A stretch of DNA of 64,000 bases from Eretmocerus hayati (Eukaryota > Arthropoda > Insecta > Hymenoptera > Aphelinidae). Under the pieces are notes generated by a model, which was not told the DNA's origin, made no database searches, and saw nothing but the letters and a program-made list of their open reading frames with translations. Location: contig CM056743.1 of assembly GCA_029851415.1 (NCBI GenBank), positions 21,800,905 to 21,864,904 on the forward strand, written 5' to 3'. Shown in pieces: positions 29,356-42,000 of this stretch (position 1 is its first letter; each line of letters begins with the position of its first letter). The translations under genes and the position numbers were made by a program.

Positions 29356-30810
29356 GTGAGCCTCGAGCTATTTACCTACACATTTTAGTATGTCATTTAA
29401 CAAAGTCAACCGATCTGTAATCATACAGATATTTTAAACAGTAATTAAACCCGTTTGAAGGGGTGGAAAAGGTAGATGGTTGATTGCAGAAATATAAGTG
29501 AAAAAGTACAGAATCGAAAATTTTAATTTGTTGTAGGGAATAGATCGTCCTACGTGAGATACGCGTTTAATGTAAATTGATGATTCGATCAATCTCGCGG
29601 CTAGTTCATTAAACCTGTTATCGTTGGTTATTCAAATCACTCTGAGGCTGATTTTCACTTGAACAAACGAACTCGACTATTTCGAATATTTACTTATATA
29701 TTACAAAATTTTTTCCCCCTTCTTTGGCTTGAAACATTCGGTTTATCAGGATAATCAAAATTGTCATGGAGGATTCGACGCCCGCTACTTTAATTTGAAA
29801 TATTCAGTACATTATTTTTAAAATAAATTCAGATGAATGTTGTGTATAGCTAATAAGTTGTAAGAGCATATTGGCAGAGTATAAAGCTGCTCTGCGTATA
29901 GCCAATTTTATCATCTGATACAGATAATCTCAAAGAGTAACATAATTTCTGGCTAAATAATCGATTGTTCATAAAGTTGATGAAAACTCGTCTCATCAGA
30001 TGAATTAGAAACATAGTAATTTCTCCAATTGATCCATTCTTTATGATAATTTTGATTCGAAATCGTGCAAATATTCGAGCATGAGATTTTTTGATCATGA
30101 CCATCCAAAACAGTTCTGAAATTTTTATAAAAAAACGTCAATGACGGGATGATTGCGTGCTCAATAAAACTATGAGGACTTTTGAGGAACTACTCAGGAC
30201 GGAAAATCGTGGGGCAAAAATGCAATTTAGATAATTACACTATATACGTTGCGCGAAAATAACATGCGATGAGGATCTCGATGCCGAGCAATGATTGTCC
30301 AACGTTATGATCATCATCACACTGATGAGCGTCAATATGTGCATCAAAGCAAAAAAATTAGACAATTTTCATTTTCTCATCAAGTTGATGATGATCCAAT
30401 CGAGCGTTTCACAATTTGCGCTTGAATGCTCATCGTTTCAGACACACTTGTGTGGCAAAACTTTGAATTTGAACTTTGGCAGGTTTGATGGAAAATTATA
30501 TTTAAAGCTATCAGAAAGTTTTCTCCAAGGTCTTTGTATCTTTTGTATAGCCATTGTAAATCGGATGAAAGGCGTATGTATGATAGCAAAGAATGAAAAT
30601 TAATTATGTATTCAAACATTGTCTACGTGAGTAATTAGTAATTACATCGTCGAACAAAATTTGGGGGGCGGAAGGTCTCCTTCAGAAGTATACTATTTCT
30701 TTGTGTCTTTTTCTCCGTGGAATCGAAATCCGACCTTCGTTTTGACCCTACACACGGTAGGTCGGGAAGGCCGGAAAGACGAGAGTCTATATGAAATAAT
30801 AGTATGTTAC

Positions 30811-31020
30811 TCCCGATGCGAGGCTTAGGCCGTCTTGGGGCACGGGGATGGCTTTTCCCCGAGAGCAACAAGGGGAAAATATTCCCCGTGCCTCAAAATA
30901 GGCTGTCGAGCGAGAGGAGTATGCTATTTTTTCGCATTAGGGCGAATAAACGCCAATTTCATGTTCCCAGCCGGGAGTAAAAGTGGCGCTTTAGTCGCCC
31001 TATGCTAAAAAGAAATTCTC
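30811..31020. repeat. Dispersed repeat, copy 1
   Basis: It is related in direct orientation to 37937-38148. Shared features are GGGGCACGGGGAT or GGGGCATGGGGAT, a TTTTCCCCGAG/GGGGAAAA hairpin, CGAGCGAG, and a second hairpin around AGGGCGA(A/C)TAAACGCCAAT. Confidence 0.75.
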
Positions 31021-31860
31021 GTGGCGTTTGATGTTATATGTGTCACTGTGATCATTTTCAAAGAACGATAAATTCATTCATTAAATGTATTTTCTAAGAA
31101 GAATAAGAAAACAATTCGTTGGCGGATTTTTAAATAAAGTCGATTCTTCGATTTTCCCATTGTAAAGGGTGGGTGAAAATTCGTCTCTTCCACGGTTTTT
31201 ATCTTTTTTTGCAATGAGTCGGAAGGGATGCGTTTTATCAAAATATGTGTAGAATAATTTTATGCAGGATTTTAAAAGATCTTAAAAATGATGTACTTAC
31301 ATTTATCGAGTAACAGGATCAACTCTCAGACTAATTTAAAAAACTCCAGGAAAACTTTCAAGGAACTTTAAGTTTCTGCAATATCTCTTTCATCTGAGAA
31401 TCTCCCAGTCACTGTTTCTTGTTTTTTGATGAATGAGAGCATATTAGCTTCTGGGTTTTCAAAAACTCTACAAAAAATGACTCTACGCGATTTTCAACAA
31501 GGCTCATCCCTTCCGATTCATCACGGAAAAACCACCAAAGAGGCGAAAAACCGCGATGGAGGCAATTTTTCAACTATCTTTCATAATGCGAAAATGGATA
31601 AAATGACTATATTCCAAAATCCACCCACACATTTTTTGATATTCTTGTTGAAAAATGATCGTGGTGACATCTATTGAACCCACAAGAATAATATATTTCA
31701 TTGACTCTCGACTTTCCGACCTTCTTGACCCACCGTGATACACGTAAAGATTCTTCTGAATCTCCAAAAACTTCCAAGAAAAACGGTGTTTTCAGTATTT
31801 TTGATGTGAATTGATTGCTGCGGTGACGAGTCCTTGACTATTATCATTTTCCACGCATTT

Positions 31861-32800
31861 TGACCTGCTGAATACGATGGCAGTGGATTTAGGAGGCTAG
31901 AGTGCGTTCGAAACGATTGACAAGATGATTTTTCGAGTAAATATCAGCAAAATTTGGGCCGATTTTGCAGTAAATCTCACAACGCTCCCAAAATTTACCA
32001 GAAATATTCCTTGCAAGCTCAGGAGGGCGCATTTTCTTCGTTTCCATGTGTATGTACATTCGAGGAGAGTTATTTGCAATAGTCCCAAAAGAGACGAACC
32101 AAATATACGTGTATTGTGCCAAAAAAGGCATTCTGAACATCTTCGAGGTAAGCTTAAGCCTGCCGGCAATGAGTCGAATTTAAAATTTCTTGATCTAACT
32201 TGCTTCTATAAAACTAAATAGCCCCCTCAAATCACCCCAAGATTGTATACCTAGGATTGAATATTTTTATTTAATTGTCTTCGGAATAGAACTATGGGAG
32301 TGGCCACATATGCAAATAACGTAAACACAATTGCTAGCATCTTAATGATATGCCGAGGATTATTTGAAAACTTCAGGCTCACTAACTTGACATTACCAAA
32401 GGATAAGTCCTCGGGACCTCACGTATCAAAATATCGTAATAAGAAAAGTCCATTTTAGTAGTCTTAGAAGCTCGTAATAAAGATTCGTGGTTTGACTCAT
32501 TACCGACAGGTTTGACCTTATTCCACAGACAAAAATACTCAACATGCCTTTTTTAGAATAATACGCGTTTTATACACTCGACCCGTCTATTTTTGGGCGA
32601 TTGCAGATAATTTCCCTCAATGTATATGCAAAATCAAAGAAAGCCATGTCTGAGGTCAAATAAATCTTTGCTGGTCGATTTCGGGAGTTGAGATTTATTG
32701 AGGAAATTGATCAAATCATGCTGATAGCAACTCGAAAATTAGATCACTCGTTTTGAACGCGTCTTGACCTAAAGTCACTGCCATCGTGTTCAGAGGGTCA
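31861..32800. mobile_element. Degenerate TIR element, about 0.94 kb
   Basis: 31861-32020 is an imperfect inverted copy of about 32640-32800 (shared core CGATGGCAGTG and TTTCGAGT). It has no transposase frame. The arms have diverged more than in the other elements, so it is probably older. Confidence 0.6.
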
Positions 32801-34997
32801 GACTACGTATAGGATCAGTTCCAATGTGCCCCTACAAGGATGCGTTACCGCGATAATCAATTTACAAAATTTGTCTGCTAAAAATGCCATTTTTTTGGAA
32901 ACGCAGTTCTCTGCGTACTACAAAAATCCTGACGTATTGAGAAGCAAAATGAAGGCCAGATTCGGATTCTACGGTGAAATAAACACAATATATTTGTGCA
33001 CTCCTACACGGGACCCCATAGGATTACGGGACCCTCCGGGCCCCAAATTTTGTTACTCGTTGTTATTCAAAATGTGACGTCTAAATTGATCAATCAAGAA
33101 ATCACCTATGATTATTCATAGGACTGATAGTCCGCACGGAGTCTGTCGAAAAAGGTAAACGAATACATAGCGAGAAATTGGTCGTGATAATTGTGTACAT
33201 TTGCATACAGCTACAACTAAAGTTTGGTGTTGTGTAATAAAGTAATTATTGAGTTACGATTACTTCTTTACTCGATATCATCGAAATATATATACTATCT
33301 AGTGAATCATATATGAGGTTTGAGATTTTCACATCTAGATTATCAAGTTTGTTCACCATGTATAGGTACTTGACAAGTTTCCAATTTACTATGAAGCCGG
33401 TCTTTCGGAATTTTCTTTCAGTTTCGAGCTGCAGGATCCCCATATTTTGGTCAAACCGTTCGTGAATGGATTCTTCTTTTGCTCAGTGCTGTCACCTGTG
33501 GCCAAAGTTAATCTTCATGATAGAATATCATCAAGAATGAATTTTTGAGCTGATTTGTTTGCCTAAAAATTTGGGTCAGATCGAAAATAACAAAATCGAA
33601 AAAAATAGTAGTATGAGGCAGCAACGAAAAATATACTCTCAGATCTGAATTCTTGTTTATTATCCTTCAGATTAGTTTGTTACCTATTTGGTGGTTGGAA
33701 ATATACGTTGAACAAAGCAGAAGTTATGCGATAACACTGATTCACTGGCCTATACTTTTTCCTAAAAAAAAGCTTTTTAAAAAGGATGAGATGTATTTTC
33801 ATGAGAGAAGAATTCATCAGCCGTCAAAACAAGAATAAATTATTCATAAAACCGGTTTCTATAGACAAAAGTCATTCATCACGTGTTATTCGAATGTATC
33901 CAAAGCAACTTTTATTTCTCCAAAGATATTCTCAAGATTCTTTTCGTTAAAGCACAAGATTTAAATAAAAATACGTCGTAGCGAAATGTTTCAGTTTTAT
34001 CTTATGTATTATCAAAATTTTTCTAATTCAATATAATTGTTATTGAAGAAATTAGAACAAAATCTGTGATGAGTAGTTGTAATGATGATGAATCTTGATG
34101 TGTAAAAAGTTTTGAAAAGCGAGTAGAGTTACACGAAAAAAAAAAAAAAAAAAAAACAATGTATTCTCGTTGCGACAGACGAGTGAATTTCATATATTTC
34201 CCTTTTCCGAGTCAGCAGAGCGTTGAGAGCCTTTGAAAATTAACGAGTTGGAAAACGGGCTTTGGGTTTAAATGCATGAATATGATTCTCATAAAGGCGA
34301 GAGAACAAGCATTCAGAAACATTCATTCGACTGCAAGTTTCTGAACGGAAAAGTCAAATTAAGATACCTAAATGATACTGTTTGGATAGCATATATAAAA
34401 TTGAGTTCGTAATGAAGTGATTCAAAATACTATATTAACCGCATTATATACATATTTTAGATTGAGTGTATTGCACATTGAACTCTGTTTAGTCTCGTGC
34501 ATGCATAAATGAAAGATTGCATGAAATGTAAACGAAGATGCACTTTAACAAAGTAAATAATGATCAGATTGAACAGAGAAGACTCGCTCTAATCTTTGCA
34601 CCGAAGACTTTTTCAGTATCAGTTAGACACTAATTGCAGGTGTATTTATGCGCATCACGAGAGATGTGGAAAAAAATGATTCAATTCGTGGTAGATGAGG
34701 ATCTTCGTTGAGAAGGAAGAAAACAATAATTTTTTTTTCAATCGTCATGCAATTGTACAGCATTCTTAGTATACTTATCTGATGTTTCGGAGTGGGATAG
34801 CTAAAATTATGAGAAATTTTTGTGTTGATTTGTAGGAGGATGAATGAATGTGTCTAGTTGTTTGTCTCTTTGCCGAAGCTATGATTTTGATCATAGAGGA
34901 ATTAGGAATTTCCAAAATTTTGAACCGGTTCTCGGTTTATCCTGACTACCAAATTAGCATAAGAAATTTGGGATTTTAGCTAATATATCTCGAGGTA

Positions 34998-36123
34998 CAC
35001 TGCCGGTCAAAAATTTCAAGACACCCAACATTTTTTTCCCCCTTTTGTAAGTGGATCTACGAAGCTCTACTTAACCAAAAAAGACTTTATCAACGCTCAT
35101 TTTGAAGGTCTTTTCACGTACTTCAAGATGGCATTACTCATTTTCATCATTACGAATCTGGATTTTCCCAATTTGAGCTTGAAAAAGTGCCAATTCCGAT
35201 GATTTTTGGGAGAAAAAGGACCCCGCTCAAAAAGCGAAGAAATTGGCTTCCGGTTAAATTTGATGAAACTTGGCACTGTGGTGGATCACGTTGCGCTGAT
35301 CACTGTTATGATGAGCGTTTTGAGGAAGAATCAACCATTTCCGAAATATTTTCACCTGAAGATACTGAATTTTAAGGTTATGGATATTCTAGATTCACGT
35401 TTGGCGATCTGCACTTTATTCTGTTCGAATTGCTCCGGTGTCTGTGCCCCAAACACATCATCCCATCTAGATTGAAATGACAATATAATTCGATTTATAC
35501 CTAATCAAAGCGCAAACTTCAAAAAATCGGAAAATCATCGTGTTTAGGTAAGAAAGCCCCAGACTTCAATATAAACACTCCTTCTCTTATCTTTGTCTGA
35601 CTCAAGAAGATGTACCCGTTTTCGGATCTAATGAACTACATACACAATTCGTATCGATTACTAATAGAGAATCTTCTCACGTTAATCGATAGCTATGTGC
35701 AGAATAATGATTGAAATATTGATTCTGCGGTGTGTCATACGAAGTAAAGATTTGAACCCTTATTTAGTAAAGTGCGATATTTTCGCTCCTAGCAATGACC
35801 TATCCATTCTTTGATATTAACATTTTATGTACCGGGCTCGATTGAATTAGGTATCATGTCATGGAATTCAAAAAAGGTTGATGTGATCGAGGAGTATACA
35901 CACGAGTGAAATTCCAACACGAAGTGCAGATCGACAAACGTAAACAGAAACTCTGTAACCTCAAAATTCCGTATCTTTAAGTGAAATACCGAAAACGATT
36001 GATTCTTTTCCGAACGGCTCATTAGGAGCTTGATCAGCGCAACAAAATCCATGACAGTACCAAGCTGCCAAGTTTCATCAAATTATTAACCGGGAGCCAA
36101 TTTCTCCGCTTTTTGAGCGGGGT
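34998..36123. mobile_element. Inverted-repeat element with one Tc1-like end
   Basis: 35219-35420 is repeated in inverted orientation at 35922-36123 (about 202 bp, roughly 75-80 percent identical, sharing GGACCCCGCTCAAAAAGCG). Just upstream, TA then CACTGCCGGTCAAAAATTT at 34998 resembles a Tc1-type terminus. I found no matching terminus on the right, so the element is probably truncated, or two elements are juxtaposed. Confidence 0.6.
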
Positions 36124-37155
36124 CCGATGCGGCACGAAGCACTATTCTTGGTTCCTTCCATCAGCAATAGGAAAAAAATAGTGAGTAGTGAGTTCGATTT
36201 TCTCACCGTTCATAAATTTTGGGACTGTTTTTCGAGAGAAATCTTTCGTCAGAAAAACCCTTATTCCTCGGACTAGAAACGCCCTGGAAATAATCGTCAG
36301 AAACGGATTTAAAAGCACTTGATTCCTATAGAATACTTATAGAATTCTTACAGTGTACTTCTAGATATTTTTTCGAGTGTTGACCTAATTTTCATAAACT
36401 TCCTCAAGGATTCGGCTTGATATAACGAAAACCTGTTGCGCCACACGAAAAAGAACTCCAACGAATCCTTGATGTATTGATAAAAAACCACAAAATGAGT
36501 TCAATTAATGTCGTTCTGGACTAAAGAGGCTAGAGAAATCAAATTTTCCCAAATGAGCTTTTCATTTTTAGGTGTATGAAAACTTTTAACTGGTGGGGTA
36601 TCATCGTTCAGTAGTAAACCATCTCCAAAGTGGTACTGTAGGCAAAGTTTACAATAACGTTGACCACATTTTGACGAACTCAAATTTAATTTTTAGAAAA
36701 TAGATATGAGAGAACTCAGATTGTAGAATTCATCAAACTTGCTCACGCCCTTGGGGCATACAGCCTCGACGAAGAATTCGATTTTCGCGGTTTCAATTAT
36801 GGGACAAACATGAGAAATATAAGTAAAAATTAATGATTGGTCACATGACACCCGTTATGCTCGTTTTCTTTTACAAATTTTGCATTTGCAGAGTGGAAAA
36901 CTGAGATTCATGTTGTTGCAGGTTATTGAATCACTTCCTACTGAGCTCAAATTATTATGGTATTCAAGATTTTTTTTATTGAATTTTACATATGTAAAAG
37001 AGGTCACACACCCTCCTTGCAAACTTATCTTGTGGATAATAGGAACAGATTCAAAGAAACGATTTTCTTGAGAGCATCAAGAATTTTACCGAAAACACCT
37101 TTGCGAAGTCTCAAATACCACAACTGCACCTCGAACTTGACCAATGTACAAGGTA

Positions 37156-37325
37156 CAAGCAAACCTACGTATTCACGAGGATTACGTTTTAAAAAATTTT
37201 ACCGCGAATACGGAATTCTGCGAATACCGAATAAGCATTATTCTTATGATATATTGAGATAATAAAGGATATCATTTCCCTGTCGGGCGAATGAGCGGAA
37301 ACCCGCGAATGTTAAGGGTCGCCTG
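37156..37325. mobile_element. 170-bp TA-flanked MITE (family shared with 15891-16065)
   Basis: It starts CAAGCAAACCTACGTATT, ends GGGTCGCCTG and is flanked by TA on both sides. Its length and ends match the SUCLG1 intron copy, with more mutations. Confidence 0.75.
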
Positions 37326-37936
37326 TAATTCTAGATCAATCACTCATAAAATTCACCCGAAGCCTTGAACTCTACAATATCATACACTCATCTAGTGCTT
37401 CACAAGTACTCTAAAAGCTACATTATTCGACTTTTATTTTTGCATATAAAAATATTCGCGCAAGGACTCCTCGGTCGGTTACGGTCACGGATCAAAAGCA
37501 CGGTGTCATTGAGCGCGCGTAATTCAAACGTGAAAATTCCGCGGTTGTACGTTCTCAATTGCGTGCTGGTGCAAGACAAAGTTGGGAATCCCCGATAATA
37601 TTGCCAATAGCGTGCAATGCCATATTACACGCTCAGATGAGAAAATAGTCTTGGGAAAATTACGATTTGATTGAAATTTCTATACGTAACGCCAGTCTTG
37701 GAATCTCACGTGAATTGGAAATTTCAGGGGATGCACGACAGATTTTTTTTCCACTTTTCTCATTGTCTAATTTACTTTTTCGTTACCATCACCCAATCCG
37801 AAATAGATTTATGTTCTATATCTCCCAAAATTCTTACTGTGTAGCCTAATGTATAAGAGCTCCGGAAAACATATTTTTTTCACGAAACAAGTGCAAACGT
37901 CCAGCACAAGTTATGTGAAGAAACAGTACATTATGC

Positions 37937-38148
37937 ACCGATGCAAGGTTAGGCTGTTTCGGGGCATGGGGATCAATTTTCCCCGAGTGTAACGAGGGGA
38001 AAAGATTCCCATTGCCCCAAAACGGCTCGACGAGCGAGGTGCATATACTATTTTTTTGGTATCAGGGCGACTAAACGCCAATTTTCTGATGCGACCCGGG
38101 AAGAATAATGGCCATTTAGTCGCACTGTGCCACAAGCATTTTTCCTCG
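37937..38148. repeat. Dispersed repeat, copy 2
   Basis: The second copy of the family at 30811-31020, same orientation, with the same paired hairpins. Confidence 0.75.
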
Positions 38149-38552
38149 CATTTTTCACACAAAGTACGTTGTACATACGTTTCTTTTAATAGCCTCATAC
38201 GCAAGAATAGCGTGTTTCGCGTACGAGATGCATTTTGGACAAAAATTCATGTAATTCCATTAAAATTTTTCGAGGAATAAAAAGTTCTATTAGTAATTTT
38301 GCACCATGAAAGGTGGCCTATTTGAATGTCTCTCATTTTACAGTGCATCAAGTAATCGGCTTCTACCATATACATTACAATGCTTTTCTGACATCAATTT
38401 AGTCTTCAAAAGTGAAATTTTGAATATTTTGTGATAAAATGAGTAATTTTGTAGATTATTCGTCATTGATGTTTAATATATGAGTGGATTACTTTGTGAT
38501 AAAGTTCAACGTAGCAAAATTCATAAATTATCTATGACTACAGTATGCTTAA

Positions 38553-38625
38553 CCCCCTTGCGCAGAGTTTATATAGGGATCCTGTGTTATTAGGACGAGT
38601 ATACTCGGCTTTGTGCGCAGGAGGG
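38553..38625. mobile_element. 73-bp piggyBac-like mini-element
   Basis: TTAA (38549-38552) then CCCCCTTGCGCAGAG opens it. CTTTGTGCGCAGGAGGG then TTAA (38626-38629) closes it. A TTAA duplication with CCC-starting inverted ends is the piggyBac signature. Confidence 0.75.
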
Positions 38626-39041
38626 TTAACTTGAAAAAAAAATCAAGCCTCCTTTGCAATTTTGAGATTATCTTTATCTCGCAATGATATTGTGATATTT
38701 TATTCACTGATGTCAGCAAACTTCACGGCCCACTCTGAAAATTGTAATAATTTTGGCAGCTTATAAGCTGCTACCAAGAGCATTGTAAACACATATGATT
38801 CATTCATTATAATTGATGGCCCATTCAAATTCGTTGATCATTCATTATATGTACGAAATACATGAGCCAAAATTAGGAGAAAACCGTTAAAAAATTTTTA
38901 GAGGCTACATAATGATTTATTACGTAAAATATTCTTCCATGTTAATCCGAGACATATAGGAGACAAAAATATGGCGGTGTAGAATGGAATAATGGCTCAT
39001 TTTTACACTTTTCAGGATTGTCATTGAAAAAAAATCTCAAG

Positions 39042-42000
39042 ATGCGGCTTCGCAGAAGCCTCGTTCTGCCAACGACACTACTACTCGGATTGCAAATTTT
39101 GAGTCAACACAAGGTTACAGCAGAAGGTTAGTAATTTGACAAAATAGTGACGTAAATCATCTCTAAATTTGTTAGTATTATGTCATCTCGGACATTATTC
39201 TTTTCAAGTCAGTATCCACGGAAGTATCAATCACTAGACGATTGACGCAAAAAATTTTAGCACCATCAGGAGTCGCACTTTTCAAAAGAAGAATTTGCAT
39301 TTGAAATCCCTCTTATACATATACGTCACAGGATAATTTTAAACACTCGTACCATACAAGTTTAGACTAATTTGAACAGTACGGGTGATAATTTATTAAA
39401 ATGTCACGGTAGCAAGTTTAGAGTGATTCATTTTTGAATGGGACTCATCACTCGGTGTCATTAGCATGGCGTCACCTGCGGTCAAAAACCCACACGAAAA
39501 TTCAAATTCACGTGAAACAAACGGAACCAACTAACAAGAATTAATGACAATGTCCGTAATACAGCATGAATTTACAGAGAAGCAAATGGACCTGTTTAAC
39601 ATTTTCGAGTCGTAAAATTCTAAATGTGCGAATATTATTCATGAAAATGGAAATTATATGAATAATCATTTGCAACACATAGATATGTAGATATTGATAA
39701 AAATAATGCGTTTATTCAACTCAAATCTTGTCAATGAAAGGATGTAAACTTACAGTTTTTATTCGACATGAAATTTTATCGATGGTTAGTAGATATGTAT
39801 GCAGGAACGTACGTTTGAATTCAATGAAAAAAAGCCGGTCAAGGTTAATCGGACTGGATGGTCAAAATGAGCGTGAGCACATAAGTACTTAGCGCGAGGA
39901 CAACAAGTAGGTAGAACCACATTTGTTGGTCGGTTTCTCGAGTTCGTATTTATGTATGTATTTAGTCATATAATGACGTAATCGTGCATTTTTTTTGGGA
40001 CTTTCCCTTGACGATAGAAGCTAATTACTCGTTCATACATCCGTAAGCGCGCTTGTCGAATCCACTATTGTATACCTTTTATCCTATAACAGGTATTAAT
40101 ATGGTTGAGACAGAGTTGAATAAATTGTATCCTGATGCGTGATCCTTTATGGAATTTCCAAATTATATAAGTTTGCAAAAAATTTGATCAGAATATTAAT
40201 TTTCAAATTAGATAGACTTTTTGTGACGGTATCATGAGGAAAAAATCGAAAAATTTCAATCTGACAGACTAATGGAATTGATATACCGTATGCCAAATGT
40301 ATTCGTTCAATCAGGTGTCAGATTAGACTAAAACTCTGATGTGGTACTACAAACAGGATATGTTCTATCGAACTACGTTTCTTGAGTTAATGACATTGAC
40401 AATGAAATATTTAGCCAGTCTACCGAAATAGATTTTTTTTTCATCCATTTGGATCATCTATGTAATCTAACGTAATCCTCAATTGATCTTTTATTTTTGC
40501 AAAGATCATGATTTATAGTTTCTATTTCATTGGCTTCTTGATAATACAGTAACCTTGGACAAGACTTTCCTGATTTACTGCATCATCTGTTTGAGCCAAG
40601 TACCAGAGATCAAGACAGTGATATATACTTAGATCTACCAATCTCTGTATTTGCCGAAATTTGTGTGACGGAAAAGACATACATAGTTTTTAGTTTCTCA
40701 ATAATTCTTTGAGTAATTGGGTTACGTAGAATGTTCAACAGCTGAATAAATGCAAAAAAAATATTTCGCATAGTCGAATCCTTCTTTTGAAATATTTCAA
40801 TTAATTTTTACACGGAGATGATGATGAAGAGCTAAAATCTCGTATGATGAAATATTGATTTGTTTGATTTTCTGAAGGAGTCATCTGGTCTATGAATATC
40901 AATTTTATATGTATAGCGTCTTGACTCATCAAGAATCATGAATGCAGCTGATTGCTAAAAGACTGAAAAGTTAATGTTTCAGACTTAACGCTTGACTAGA
41001 GACTGAGGTTCAAAGTAGACAAGTGATCTAATCAAAAACAGCTTTGGTTAATCCCAGACATAGATTCACTTCTATTGGTAGATTCAAAAATGAATGAATA
41101 TCGACAGGAACACACTTGTTTTTTTTTAGAACACCGATGGAATTAGTCTTTCAATTCAAAAGAAACACATGTTTTGCAAGGAAATGCTTTCCCCAATTCA
41201 TCATTTGAGTAGATCATTCATATCGGTAGTTCCGCGGAAACTTCGATAGCTGGAGATCGAAAATGTGCCGGTTCTAAATCTCATTGCCGAAAGTTCTAAG
41301 ATATATTTTTCAACTTTTTGAACCGTACACAGCAAAAAGTAATCAAGTTGTGTACGAGCATCAATATTTTCACATATCGGCACTATGGGAATAACACTAA
41401 GAACGCGATAGCGTCACACGGACATGACATTTCGCCAGTAAAATTGATCTCACGGGCAAACGGTTTGAGTTACAGCTTTGGGGTTTTGGAATTTTGATTT
41501 GACCATTAGATACTTTGAAAAAAAGTGACTAGGACCTTCGTAGTCTAGCGATTAAAGGTCGCACTAGTACCACACGGATCTGACATAAAAATTTAGCAAA
41601 ACTAAATTTTTTCCGGAAAGTACTCCGGAAAGTGTGAGGATCAATTTTTTCGATACTTGAGGGCATCAAAAAGTTGCGCCTGACGATTTACTTCTAGAAT
41701 AAATTGGCACGGGAAGGCCTGAAATGGGTCGAATTCCCTTTTATCGAGGAAAGAGTAACATTTTTGGCAAAACTGCACCACAAAATGTACGTGCTTAGCG
41801 CACACACAAAAAGTGGTCTTTGGGTCCTTATAGCTGTGAGATTTGATGCTCGATACCACAATATTTGATGAAATTACTTGCCCGAATCTCTAACAGGCCC
41901 CAAACCGACGCTTCACACTCACAAGGGTCGAAAAAATGAAAAACCACAACGCACGGACCTGACATTTTGACCCCTTTTTCGATAATAATTTTTTTCGGTA

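Larger units (their letters stand above)
29356..39015. other. Presumed 9.7 kb first intron of the CLIP protease gene
   Basis: There is no supported exon. It contains several repeats listed separately. A run of 21 A at 34136-34156 could be the tail of an old retroposon, though no body is recognisable. Two open frames at 35187-35475 and 35825-36052 are parts of an inverted repeat. Confidence 0.45.

Noticed and set aside
34136..34156. Run of 21 A as the tail of a retroposed gene
   Set aside because: No coding remnant, polyadenylation signal or target duplication could be seen upstream of it.
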